Notes under the pieces: generated by a model | The model's database searches: none | Told to the model about the DNA's origin: nothing | The model's input: only the letters and a program-made list of their open reading frames with translations | Source: Ignavibacteriaceae bacterium | Lineage (GTDB): Bacteria; Bacteroidota; Ignavibacteria; Ignavibacteriales; Ignavibacteriaceae | Reading direction: 5' to 3' | DNA: 13,357 bases | Assembly: GCA_031292465.1 (NCBI GenBank) | Contig: JARLHB010000159.1 | Location: 1-13,357, forward strand | Shown here: piece by piece, positions 1 to 7,573 of the stretch | Position numbering within the stretch: the stretch's first letter is position 1 | Layout: each line of letters starts with the position of its first letter | Made by a program: the position numbers and the translations under genes

Positions 1-499
1 ACCTGATAGTAAAGTATAGTTCTTTTTCATGTCTGATTAACCTGTCGAAGCTTTCATCCTGCCAGAACTTACCTTCCCGTCCCAGTATCTTATTAGATTC
101 TCTTGCGGAAATTCTTTTTATCGACTGCATAATTTTGCTTATGCCTTTATTTTGCTGCAACAGCTCAAATACTAAATGCACATGATTCGGCATGATGCAG
201 TAACAGATTAACTTATAATCCTTACTGTCGGGATAAATAATAGTACCCTTGACTATCTCAGCGATCTCCGGCACCTGCAAGTAATTTTTACAGCAGTCTG
301 ATTTATCCAGTAATGTATCATACCATTTAAATAACAAGCGTTCTTTATTATCATCAGTCTCTAAGGACTGGACTTTATTATGCAGTTCGCTAAGCGTACC
401 CCGGGGTATTGAATTTACCAACCTGTATGTTATAAAATACTGCCCTTCATTGTAATATAAATGCGGCAGATTCCTTATGTGAAATGAACGAGTTAACAT
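1..499 (-). CDS. REP-associated tyrosine transposase (RAYT, Y1/HUH family), 3' end off the left edge
   Basis: The frame reads leftward from ATG at 499 for 166 codons and is still open at base 1, so the C-terminus is missing. The HUH metal-binding pair is visible as PNHVHLV (His106, His108). N-terminal YFITYRL and the later FWQDESFDRLIR followed by HEKEL are typical of the RAYT branch of IS200/IS605-like Y1 transposases. These enzymes cut single-stranded DNA at palindromic REP sequences. The position where many relatives carry an aromatic pair including Tyr (for example YYDR) reads Ser-Phe-Asp-Arg here; with the C-terminus absent I cannot tell whether a catalytic Tyr is lost. Palindromes lie 30-80 bp upstream of the start, as expected for REPs flanking a RAYT gene. 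It follows cas3 on the same strand after a 141-bp gap and is unlikely to take part in CRISPR function. Confidence 0.88.
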   Translation of the reverse strand, partial: MLTRSFHIRNLPHLYYNEGQYFITYRLVNSIPRGTLSELHNKVQSLETDDNKERLLFKWYDTLLDKSDCCKNYLQVPEIAEIVKGTIIYPDSKDYKLICYCIMPNHVHLVFELLQQNKGISKIMQSIKRISARESNKILGREGKFWQDESFDRLIRHEKELYFTIR

Positions 500-528
500 A
501 ACACCGCCTTGCACCCTTCTCTTGAGCA

Positions 529-577
529 GCACAAATCAGCAACTCTGCACATATCACAGATTGGTAATCTGTGCTAC
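529..577 (-). repeat. REP-like palindrome pair upstream of the RAYT gene
   Basis: Read on the minus strand there is GTAG (577-574) leading directly into a perfect 8-bp stem, CACAGATT / AATCTGTG (573-566 and 562-555) with a 3-base loop. Next to it, 529-550 is a degenerate copy in which about two thirds of the bases align with the first. A GTAG tetranucleotide at the foot of a hairpin is the hallmark recognised by characterised proteobacterial RAYT enzymes. The two units sit just before the transposase start, so they are probably its own REP/BIME-like substrate. Confidence 0.6.
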
Positions 578-640
578 GAAAATATCATTAACTATTTTAA
601 TTGGTTCTCGTAATCGAGAATAGTCTACCTCAAACAATTA

Positions 641-3046
641 TTAAATGATTTGATTAATATTAGATAAATCAATACCTCTTATCGAATCATAACTAGTTGA
701 TAATTTATAAATATTAAAGCAAGCATCCTTATCAGTAATAGGTTTTACATCGTTTACCTTTAATCTAACTTGTACAATTCTATCAGACATTTTACGAATT
801 AGGCTTTCAATTTCTATCCACTTTAGTCGTTTATTTCTATAATCTTTATAAGCTATGGATTGTAAATCAATATATAACAGTTCTAACTTTTCAAACCTGT
901 CGTCATTATTCTTTGGGATATAATATTGTATTTCTTCTCCGTAGTTCTTCTTATCAATAAGTTGGAACTTTCCTATTTGTTCAAATGCGGCTTCCTTTAT
1001 CTTTTCGATTAGATCAATTTCCTGATGCAAGCCAAAGACTAAGTTTTGTTGTGTAAAATTGAAATACTCTTTTTGAATTTCCAGTAGTTGATACTCGCTG
1101 CTATCCGATTCTTTCATAGCTTTGATCGTATTACTTAATAGTACTTTATCCTTATCGCGATAAATTAAAGAAGCACTACTTTTTTCATTCCTAACAAGTT
1201 CGAATATAACGACTTTACCTTTCTGAGATGCTATACCGTTTCGATTACAACGACCAGCTGATTGAATTATACTTGGCATTGGTGCAATATCACGATAGAC
1301 TGTAGGAAAGTCAATATCTACTCCTGCTTCTATAAGTTGAGTAGAAACTAAGATTATTTTTTTATTGCTTATTCCTTTTTTGTTTCTTTCTAAGAACCAT
1401 TTTGCAGCTTGGATTTTTTTCTTTCTATGACTTGGTGTAAAATGTGTATTTATTAGAATCAGTACAGTATCTTGGGCTTTTTCACATAATAAATTAAACA
1501 ATAACTTTGAATCGTCAATTGTATTTAGAATTACCAAAACAGAACAATTTTCAGCTAAGATTGACAAGGTTAATCCCTCAATATTAATTCTACTTTTATC
1601 AAATTTTATTGTGTATCTATTGAATATTTTTGATTTGAAGTAGTCAAGTGAAACTAATTCTGAAGGGACAGTATAATCTCTGAATATTTTTGCTGGTTCG
1701 TGTGTGTTGCTACTAGGCAATTCAAAATTAGGCATTGTGGCTGTCGAAATAATTGCATAAGAATCAAATTTTCTACAAAAAGCATCAAGCATAGCTACAA
1801 AGAATCCATAAAGTCTTGGTGGAAGAGATTGTATTTCATCAATTAAGAAAATCGCTTTTGAGAAATTAGGTAGTTTAAGTAAAGTCGAATTTTTATTACT
1901 CAATAAAGTTTCAAATATTTTAACAAAGGTTGTAATAATAAATGGGTAATCAAAGGTGTCTTCGGCAAATTGCATATTGACAATTTTATTTATCGTCTCC
2001 GGATTATTGTCCACCTCATCTTGATATAATTCAAACAATTTATTTTCTGATTTGGAATCAATTCTAGCAAGACTATTATTAAAATCTTTAAATATAATCT
2101 GACATATTTTTTCTACTTGTTCAGTAATAGAAAGAAATGGAAGAGCATATATAATCCTATAGTTGCCTTCTGATTTTAATATTTCTCCAGCAAGTGATAG
2201 TAGTATAACCGTTTTACCAGAACCAGTAGGAGAAGTTAATGAAAATATTCTTTTGCCACTATTAAGTAGGCTAGAGACATTTATAATTGCTTCTTCACGT
2301 ATTTGAGTGCGAATAATATTAAGTTTGGTATCATTTGGGAATTTGCTAATAAAAAATTCGAGGTTTTTATTAAAAGAAGAGCAAAATCTTTCCATGTCCG
2401 ATGAAGACGTAAAATAACTTGCATCTTCTTTATCAGCAGCAATTAATGATGCAAATGAAAATTGCGTTTCCAAGAAAAATATTAAAGATGAAACCTTCGA
2501 AGTTTCTGACGCAATATGTTTTTGCGCAATTTTACATATTTTCACAGGCAATTCATATAATAGCCTTTCTTTATATTCATTATAAGGGTTAAAATTATTG
2601 CACTCAACAAATTTCATTAAAAATTCTGAGGCTGGAATAAACATAGACGTTTTTAGAAATTTATCTAAACTGATTAATTCTTTTTCCTTTAAAATAATTG
2701 GGAAATCGGGCAAATCTTTATGATGACTAGCAATAATGCTTATAATCGAAGCAATCCAATTTTCTTCATTATTTAATTGTTTAAGTAGGTCATTATGATT
2801 CTCAGTACAATAACAAAGGAATAAATATGCCGATAAATAAGCGTGATTTGAATATCCGTTTGATTTGCCAGTTCTTAATTTTTCTTGAAAATTAGGATTA
2901 AGTTTGCCAATATCATGAAAGATAGCGGAAAGCTCCGCTATCTTTGAATTAGTCCTTTTTTTAACACCCGCAACAACACCATTAATATGCACGCTAAGCT
3001 TTTTGTCTGGATGGGACAAGTAATCATCTACATCAACCACCAGCAT
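641..3046 (-). CDS. cas3: CRISPR-associated nuclease/helicase Cas3 (type I, HD domain fused to helicase)
   Basis: An 801-aa protein with both Cas3 modules. The N-terminal HD phosphohydrolase shows H20, HDIGK at 44-48, H68, HH at 108-109 and a later D205 in AADKED, consistent with a metal-dependent single-strand nuclease. The SF2 helicase follows: Walker A TSPTGSGKT (271-279), motif II DEIQ (403-406), motif III STATMP (434-439), LIEAGVDID (571-579) and motif VI QSAGRCNRNG (595-604). All key residues look intact. In type I systems Cas3 is recruited by Cascade after R-loop formation and unwinds and degrades the non-target strand. It is the last cas gene and overlaps the end of cas5 by 19 bp. GGAGA abuts the ATG at 3046, so a GTG two codons further in, with better spacing, is a possible alternative start. 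No cas4-cas1-cas2 follows. Confidence 0.97.
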   Translation of the reverse strand: MLVVDVDDYLSHPDKKLSVHINGVVAGVKKRTNSKIAELSAIFHDIGKLNPNFQEKLRTGKSNGYSNHAYLSAYLFLCYCTENHNDLLKQLNNEENWIASIISIIASHHKDLPDFPIILKEKELISLDKFLKTSMFIPASEFLMKFVECNNFNPYNEYKERLLYELPVKICKIAQKHIASETSKVSSLIFFLETQFSFASLIAADKEDASYFTSSSDMERFCSSFNKNLEFFISKFPNDTKLNIIRTQIREEAIINVSSLLNSGKRIFSLTSPTGSGKTVILLSLAGEILKSEGNYRIIYALPFLSITEQVEKICQIIFKDFNNSLARIDSKSENKLFELYQDEVDNNPETINKIVNMQFAEDTFDYPFIITTFVKIFETLLSNKNSTLLKLPNFSKAIFLIDEIQSLPPRLYGFFVAMLDAFCRKFDSYAIISTATMPNFELPSSNTHEPAKIFRDYTVPSELVSLDYFKSKIFNRYTIKFDKSRINIEGLTLSILAENCSVLVILNTIDDSKLLFNLLCEKAQDTVLILINTHFTPSHRKKKIQAAKWFLERNKKGISNKKIILVSTQLIEAGVDIDFPTVYRDIAPMPSIIQSAGRCNRNGIASQKGKVVIFELVRNEKSSASLIYRDKDKVLLSNTIKAMKESDSSEYQLLEIQKEYFNFTQQNLVFGLHQEIDLIEKIKEAAFEQIGKFQLIDKKNYGEEIQYYIPKNNDDRFEKLELLYIDLQSIAYKDYRNKRLKWIEIESLIRKMSDRIVQVRLKVNDVKPITDKDACFNIYKLSTSYDSIRGIDLSNINQII

Positions 3047-3738
3047 TCTCCATCTTGATTATAAATATAATGTTCACCTTCAACTGTAATTTCACAGTTA
3101 GCTGAAGGATATATAATTTCTCTATATTTTTCAGGCATATTCCAAAAGTCATTGTTTTGGAAAGTTGGCATTTTGTCCAGCCCAACACGAAATTGCCTGG
3201 TAACAGATAAGTCTATAATTTTGTGGGTTGGCGGTTTTGATACAAAACATCTGGCCACAAACTTACCGTTTTGTAATGGAGAGAATTCTCCTTCCGAGAG
3301 AAAGTTTAAATTAGCTGGACAGTTATGTAAGCCCAAAACCGGAGTAAATATTGCCTCATTATTTTTAATAGCTCTAAGAAAATTATCATACTCATTTTGT
3401 GATCTATTATCTTTTAAAGCAATCGAGACTAAATATTCCGGCTGCTTCAAAAACTCCATATTCTTAGGTGCCTTTTCAAATAGGTTGACAGCCTTTCTTA
3501 AAGTAAACCCCCAAGACTCTTTTTTAACTGGCTTCAATAGCTTCAATCCATACAAAATATCATCACTCAATTGAGGAAATAAAGGTTTCATTTCAGTCCT
3601 TTCTTTCCCTAATACAGCACCTATCAAACCAATTAAAGCAGTCTTTGTAATGAAATCATGAGTTAATGGATTATTATTAGTTTCCGGTTTCTTAAAGTGT
3701 GCCCAGTTGCCTTCTATTTTCAACTGGAAAGCCTTCAT
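3028..3738 (-). CDS. cas5: CRISPR-associated protein Cas5 (type I-B, Cas5h-like)
   Basis: A 236-aa RAMP protein. The N-terminus has the Cas5 signature: a first beta strand (FQLKIEGNWAHFKKP), then PLTHDFITKTALIGLIGAVLG at about residues 24-44, as in the Cas5h/Hmari group. Cas5 caps the 5' handle of crRNA in the I-B Cascade and contacts Cas8. Its ATG overlaps the cas7 stop as ATGA (4 bp), so the two are translationally coupled. Length is usual for Cas5b. No C-terminal glycine-rich loop suggesting Cas6-like cleavage was seen, consistent with a separate cas6 in the operon. Confidence 0.93.
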   Translation of the reverse strand: MKAFQLKIEGNWAHFKKPETNNNPLTHDFITKTALIGLIGAVLGKERTEMKPLFPQLSDDILYGLKLLKPVKKESWGFTLRKAVNLFEKAPKNMEFLKQPEYLVSIALKDNRSQNEYDNFLRAIKNNEAIFTPVLGLHNCPANLNFLSEGEFSPLQNGKFVARCFVSKPPTHKIIDLSVTRQFRVGLDKMPTFQNNDFWNMPEKYREIIYPSANCEITVEGEHYIYNQDGECWWLM

Positions 3739-4718
3739 ATATGTACCCCGCTGTTTGATTTGAAATCATGGAAAACCATTTCAATGAATTTTGGTTTTCC
3801 ATTAAGAAAGTTCTTTATCTTCTCTGCTTCAGTATAATATCTAACTTCTTGAACATTATCCAAATTTACTTTTTCAGTAAGTTTTGTCAGATCAAGATCA
3901 TAATCATCAATTGATCTTAATTGTTCGCCCTTTTTATCCCTAGAATCTAGCTTAATTAATCTGTCCAAACCATATATTTTTTTATTCGTATCGGAGTAGA
4001 CAATTTGCAATAATAAAAGTGAGTTCTGGTTTGCCTTTGTTCTTGTATTAACATTATTAATACTTTCCCATAGCGCCTTTAACATAATGTTGACATCATC
4101 ATCGGAAAGATTTGTATACCTTGCAGAGTAGGGATTTATCCAGCCGTGAATTTGATTTACAGCATATGGAACAACTGTGGTAGTTCCGATTGCACCTTGT
4201 TTTTTTTCTTCGCTAGATGCAAAGACCGAAGTATTTTGATGCATTCTGAGTTCTACTCCGTTAAGTGAAGGATTGAGTAAAGCAAATTGTACTGGTCCGG
4301 TTAAATTAAAAGCAGCAGCACTATCTTCTTCCGTTGAGGATTCTGATTTCTTTTTCCCTTTAGCTTTTTTAATTGTGACTATCCCGCCAAAAAGTCTTAC
4401 ATCAATACATTCTAATAATATTTGTTCAGGTTCTTTTAAATCCTTAAATGTTTGTTGTAACTTTTTAAATCTTCTCGCCGCTTCCGAGCCCTCTCCATCA
4501 GCATCAATACTTTCTTTATTACTTACAACATAAATAGGATATTTTCTTTCAAATAAATAATCTCTGATATACCTTTTTATTCTTACGTCACTCACAAGAA
4601 TTTTCTTCGTTTCCTCATCATATCGTTGTTCACCTGTAAATGGATCTCCGTTAGGAATAGTATAAGTACTTTCATAGATAAAGAGGATTTCCGATTTCTG
4701 TTGAATTGTTGTTGACAT
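3735..4718 (-). CDS. cas7: CRISPR-associated protein Cas7 (type I-B, Csh2 family)
   Basis: A 327-aa protein with the Csh2 signature near the N-terminus: IPNGDPFTGEQRYD (residues 21-34), then LVSDVRIKRYIRDYL (41-55). Cas7 forms the repeating backbone that coats the crRNA spacer. A Lys/Ser/Glu-rich low-complexity stretch, KKAKGKKKSESSTEED (about 117-132), lies in the middle, probably a flexible loop. Translation starts at ATG 4718 behind TAGGAG with six bases of spacing, a good ribosome binding site. It lies 27 bp after cas8b and overlaps cas5 by 4 bp, so it is a central gene of one transcript. Confidence 0.95.
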   Translation of the reverse strand: MSTTIQQKSEILFIYESTYTIPNGDPFTGEQRYDEETKKILVSDVRIKRYIRDYLFERKYPIYVVSNKESIDADGEGSEAARRFKKLQQTFKDLKEPEQILLECIDVRLFGGIVTIKKAKGKKKSESSTEEDSAAAFNLTGPVQFALLNPSLNGVELRMHQNTSVFASSEEKKQGAIGTTTVVPYAVNQIHGWINPYSARYTNLSDDDVNIMLKALWESINNVNTRTKANQNSLLLLQIVYSDTNKKIYGLDRLIKLDSRDKKGEQLRSIDDYDLDLTKLTEKVNLDNVQEVRYYTEAEKIKNFLNGKPKFIEMVFHDFKSNSGVHI

Positions 4719-4745
4719 TTTATACTCCTATAATTAGTGAAATTA

Positions 4746-5114
4746 TTATTCATTTTTATCAGAAGAAGCCTGATTATTGTCTTCATTATTTAAATTAAAA
4801 GGGGCAAAATAGCTCTCGAAAAAACCGAATGCACATTCATTTTTATCATAGCGGGAAGGAAAGTTCTTAATTGCTCCCGTTAGCTCCAATGAAATACAAC
4901 GGTTCCCTTCGAAATTCTTACCGTGAATTATAATCTTTTCTTCTATGAAGTTTTTAAATTTCATCAAATCTGTCACTGATGATATTCTTCTAGTTAAATT
5001 TCCCACATAATTTTTCTCAAAAGATTTTATCGGAGACCTTTGGCCAGCAAAATTCTGTGCAAGCTTCCCTAATAAATAACCAAGTTTGTAACTTGGAGAA
5101 TCCAAAATTTTCAT
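4746..5114 (-). CDS. cas11b: Predicted Cas11b small subunit, internal in-frame product of cas8b
   Basis: Within cas8b, codon 553 is ATG (5114) and is preceded by GAAGGAGAA, giving AAGGAG eight bases before the start. Translation from here would make a 122-aa protein in the same frame, ending at the cas8b stop; it begins MKILDSPSYKLGYLLGKLAQ. In type I-B, I-C and I-D systems the small subunit Cas11 is known to be made by internal initiation in the 3' end of the cas8 or cas10d gene, and about 120 aa is the expected size. The near-consensus ribosome binding site inside a coding sequence is seen directly; that it is used here is inference. No separate cas11 gene is apparent. Confidence 0.65.
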   Translation of the reverse strand: MKILDSPSYKLGYLLGKLAQNFAGQRSPIKSFEKNYVGNLTRRISSVTDLMKFKNFIEEKIIIHGKNFEGNRCISLELTGAIKNFPSRYDKNECAFGFFESYFAPFNLNNEDNNQASSDKNE

Positions 5115-6770
5115 AAGATTTTCTCCTTCGATTGATTTGTTTTGAATTTTAGTTAGATAATAAAAATCATATTTAAATGAATTATAGTACGCTTCACCAT
5201 TCCTAATTTTTTGTTCAGCTTTTTCGATAAATGTCGGTAATAATATGGGATCATAATAATAAGTTCCAGAATATATTTGTGGCAGCACTTTATATAAATG
5301 ATTTTGATACTTTTTCTTTTCCTTGGTAGTATCACCAAGTATGTTTAAGAAAGAATAATAAATACTGAATGGCTTCAATTTCTCCGATTTTATTTTTTTT
5401 GATCTTTCATTAAATAGCTCACTAGATATTCTATGAATTCTTGCGCTTATATAATTAATAAAACTTTTCTCTATTCCAGATAACTCAATAATGTCGATAT
5501 CAGGACTTGTCTGGCCACCTTGTTTGCTTATAATTAAATCAAATTGAGTTATTAATTCATCTCCGCTTTTTGTAATATTCGCAAATAATTTGTCAATAGT
5601 CGTATCATTCTTAATTTCGTTTGAGTACTTTACAATTTCTTCATGTTCCGGCTCATCCTGAAGTGAAATGCTTTTCTCAAGAAATCGATCATAATCTTCT
5701 ACGCCTAAATTGTTTCCTCTCGGCAAAGCTATTATTTTAATATCTGAATTGGGTACCTTAATTAAGGCAGTTTTTGAATAATTTATTGCATAAATAAGAT
5801 CAGATATTTCTTCCTTGGTTTTAAATATTCTATTCTTGTATCGTTCACAAGTGGAAAATCTAGGGAATTGTAAATCTTTTTCCGGAGAGCTGAGTGTCTT
5901 ATATAAATATTTTTTTAATATGAAACCATTTTTGTCTTTTAATTCTTCAACAAAATCATCTAGTAATTTTTCATTAATTACTTCAAATCCATCTGTAAAC
6001 TCATACCAATGCTTCCCATTAAAATCAAAATGTAAAAAAAGACTATTTGTTGTATAAGTGTTGAGTTTATCCAAATCAGGTCTCCTATTTTTAATTTCAT
6101 CCCAAGTGGTATTGCTTAGTTTTAACTTATCAACTAAAATAGTATTAGCATTCCTTTTTTGCATGATGTCCTTATAAGTTCTAAAAGCATTAAGTAATCC
6201 CAATTCCATTAAATCTGTTAAAATATCTTTTGGCGCCCTATCATTCTCTTTGTTTTGGGATTCCAAATATTCTGTAAAACCGGCTTGCATAATTAACAAT
6301 CTTTCGATCGTTTCTGCATTTTCTCTAAAATTATTACGAAATTTTTCTATAATACTTATCCCTTTATGATTGTTAATTTTCTTTTTTATTGATGAAAAAT
6401 CTTCTTCACCTCTAAAGAATGAGCTTTTTTGATATGCTTTTTGCTTATTAGATAAATCTGGCATTCTATAATATCCACCTTCATTTCCATCTTTTAAGGA
6501 ATAGAATATATCTCCAAAGAAGTACTTAACTAATCCATCCGCATCAGATGTTTTGAATGTTAAATAATATAATCTGCGTTTCTGATATTCATTTGTAATA
6601 AGTTTTATTTCATCAAAATCGAAATTAAAATCATCTCTTACCGGCAATGAAAGGAAGATTATCTTATCCCAATCCTTTTGTTGTGCCGGGGATTTTATAT
6701 ATCGATGATATTTTAAGCCATTTGGGGAATTTCTAAAAGTTTTTCCTATTTGCAATACTGTATCAAGCAT
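4746..6770 (-). CDS. cas8b: CRISPR-associated large subunit Cas8b (Csh1/TM1802-like)
   Basis: A 674-aa protein directly upstream of csh2-type cas7. Size, position and the N-terminus (MLDTVLQIGKTF) fit the TM1802/Csh1 branch of Cas8b, the large Cascade subunit that recognises the PAM and recruits Cas3 in type I-B. This family diverges fast and has no catalytic motif to check, so the call leans on context. The start is well set: CGGAGGTGAA lies immediately before ATG 6770. The 3' fifth carries a second in-frame translation start (see the 4746-5114 entry). The upstream gene ends 30 bp away. Confidence 0.9.
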   Translation of the reverse strand: MLDTVLQIGKTFRNSPNGLKYHRYIKSPAQQKDWDKIIFLSLPVRDDFNFDFDEIKLITNEYQKRRLYYLTFKTSDADGLVKYFFGDIFYSLKDGNEGGYYRMPDLSNKQKAYQKSSFFRGEEDFSSIKKKINNHKGISIIEKFRNNFRENAETIERLLIMQAGFTEYLESQNKENDRAPKDILTDLMELGLLNAFRTYKDIMQKRNANTILVDKLKLSNTTWDEIKNRRPDLDKLNTYTTNSLFLHFDFNGKHWYEFTDGFEVINEKLLDDFVEELKDKNGFILKKYLYKTLSSPEKDLQFPRFSTCERYKNRIFKTKEEISDLIYAINYSKTALIKVPNSDIKIIALPRGNNLGVEDYDRFLEKSISLQDEPEHEEIVKYSNEIKNDTTIDKLFANITKSGDELITQFDLIISKQGGQTSPDIDIIELSGIEKSFINYISARIHRISSELFNERSKKIKSEKLKPFSIYYSFLNILGDTTKEKKKYQNHLYKVLPQIYSGTYYYDPILLPTFIEKAEQKIRNGEAYYNSFKYDFYYLTKIQNKSIEGENLMKILDSPSYKLGYLLGKLAQNFAGQRSPIKSFEKNYVGNLTRRISSVTDLMKFKNFIEEKIIIHGKNFEGNRCISLELTGAIKNFPSRYDKNECAFGFFESYFAPFNLNNEDNNQASSDKNE
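5115..5128 (-). promoter_or_regulatory. Internal Shine-Dalgarno site in cas8b
   Basis: AAGGAG occupies 5128-5123 on the minus strand, eight bases before the internal ATG at 5114. It is as strong as the sites in front of cas8b and cas7 and decides the predicted Cas11b start. Confidence 0.6.
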
Positions 6771-6800
6771 TTCACCTCCGGTTTTAATATTAACAATCCC

Positions 6801-7394
6801 TTAAGAATTATTTTTTTCCTTCTTCTTTATTTCTTTTAACAAATGTACTTGTAGCTGCAGTATTGCATCTTTAGCCATCCCTTTATCCAATTTCTCGCAA
6901 GCCAGATCATATGCTGCATCCATAATTTCTTCTGCCATTAAAGCTGACTTTATCTTGACAGCCCTGTTAACAATATTCACTATTTCAAGGGACCACTGGA
7001 ATAATTCTATTTCTATTTCAGTGGAATCAATACCTGATAGAACCTCTCTCATCCTTTCATATTTATACCCAAGCGGCTCCAAAAATACCCAGCAAAACGG
7101 TATAAGGTCTAACTGGCTGTCTGAAAGTTCCGGGAATATTTTATCTACCAGCCCGATTGGGCTCACACTCTCTGCGGTTATTATCGGGTTCTGTTTTTCC
7201 ATAACCATCAGATCAAATTTTATTTCAATTGAATTAAACCATCCGGTTTTTGCGGCTTCGTCCAATGTATCCAGCTTTTCTTTTTGATCAGCTATCTTAT
7301 TATTCCATGTTTTAATTATTTGGCCGATTATTTTTTTAGCCTCATCATTCGTTTCAAACTCGTTTTTATTAGCTATTCGCAGGTATTTACCCAT
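6801..7394 (-). CDS. Unrecognised protein encoded inside the cas operon, between cas6 and cas8b
   Basis: A 197-aa protein from ATG 7394. I do not recognise the family. It looks soluble and mostly helical, without a signal peptide or convincing membrane segment, and it ends in a Lys-rich tail (LLKEIKKKEKNNS). Its position in the operon, 30 bp before cas8b, suggests a role linked to the effector, but nothing in the sequence shows what. The ATG at 7394 has no ribosome binding site. In the same frame, 21 codons upstream, is ATG 7457 behind AAGGA; it runs 13 codons and hits TAG (7418-7416), followed by seven sense codons to this ATG. Either the original start was 7457 and a stop (for example CAG to TAG) split the gene, or translation restarts at 7394, or TAG is read through. 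It is unlikely to be Cas11, which cas8b can supply internally. Confidence 0.7.
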   Translation of the reverse strand: MGKYLRIANKNEFETNDEAKKIIGQIIKTWNNKIADQKEKLDTLDEAAKTGWFNSIEIKFDLMVMEKQNPIITAESVSPIGLVDKIFPELSDSQLDLIPFCWVFLEPLGYKYERMREVLSGIDSTEIEIELFQWSLEIVNIVNRAVKIKSALMAEEIMDAAYDLACEKLDKGMAKDAILQLQVHLLKEIKKKEKNNS

Positions 7395-7415
7395 TTGAAT
7401 ATCTAAAAACAGATG

Positions 7416-7457
7416 CTAATCAGCTTTTATTTCTTCAATTGATTTTTGTTTTGCCAT
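7416..7457 (-). CDS. 13-codon leader ORF, likely the severed N-terminus of the following gene
   Basis: ATG 7457, behind AAGGA with four bases of spacing, encodes MAKQKSIEEIKAD and stops at TAG. It is in frame with the 197-aa gene, whose ATG follows 21 nt after the TAG. The peptide reads like a normal soluble-protein N-terminus rather than a regulatory leader such as an attenuator, so a nonsense change in a longer gene (217 residues with the stop position counted) is the simplest reading. A true short upstream ORF that controls the next gene by translational coupling is the alternative. Confidence 0.4.
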   Translation of the reverse strand: MAKQKSIEEIKAD

Positions 7458-7483
7458 GTAATCCTTATCCTAAATAATTTTTG

Positions 7484-7498
7484 TTATACTTAGTATAA
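7484..7498. promoter_or_regulatory. 15-bp palindrome upstream of the unrecognised cas-operon gene
   Basis: TTATACT-T-AGTATAA is a perfect inverted repeat centred 34 bp before the ATG at 7457, in the 116-bp gap that separates cas6 from this start. It is long enough to be an operator half-site pair, but AT-rich palindromes arise easily by chance in this DNA. Confidence 0.3.
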
Positions 7499-7573
7499 AT
7501 ACAGCTTCGCTTCATTGCTTACATTATTTGTACGCACATTCGTCATCAGAAATTATTAATTCTTTAGAAATTA

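Noticed and set aside
50..65. 8-bp match (CATCCTGC) to the tRNA-Lys 3' end as a possible distal attachment site
   Set aside because: Too short, lies inside the RAYT coding sequence, and the same word also occurs in the sigma factor gene near 10850.
605..620. TTCTCG-TAAT-CGAGAA hairpin as terminator of the cas operon
   Set aside because: The stem is only 6 bp and no T run follows on the minus strand; likely chance or a weak processing site.
3152..3574. 140-codon + strand ORF opposite cas5
   Set aside because: It is a shadow of cas5 in another frame; the opposite strand has a full family match and no start site or context supports this one. The same holds for + strand ORFs at 4273-4533, 5815-6057 and 6955-7287 and minus ORFs at 4592-4786 and 5153-5338.
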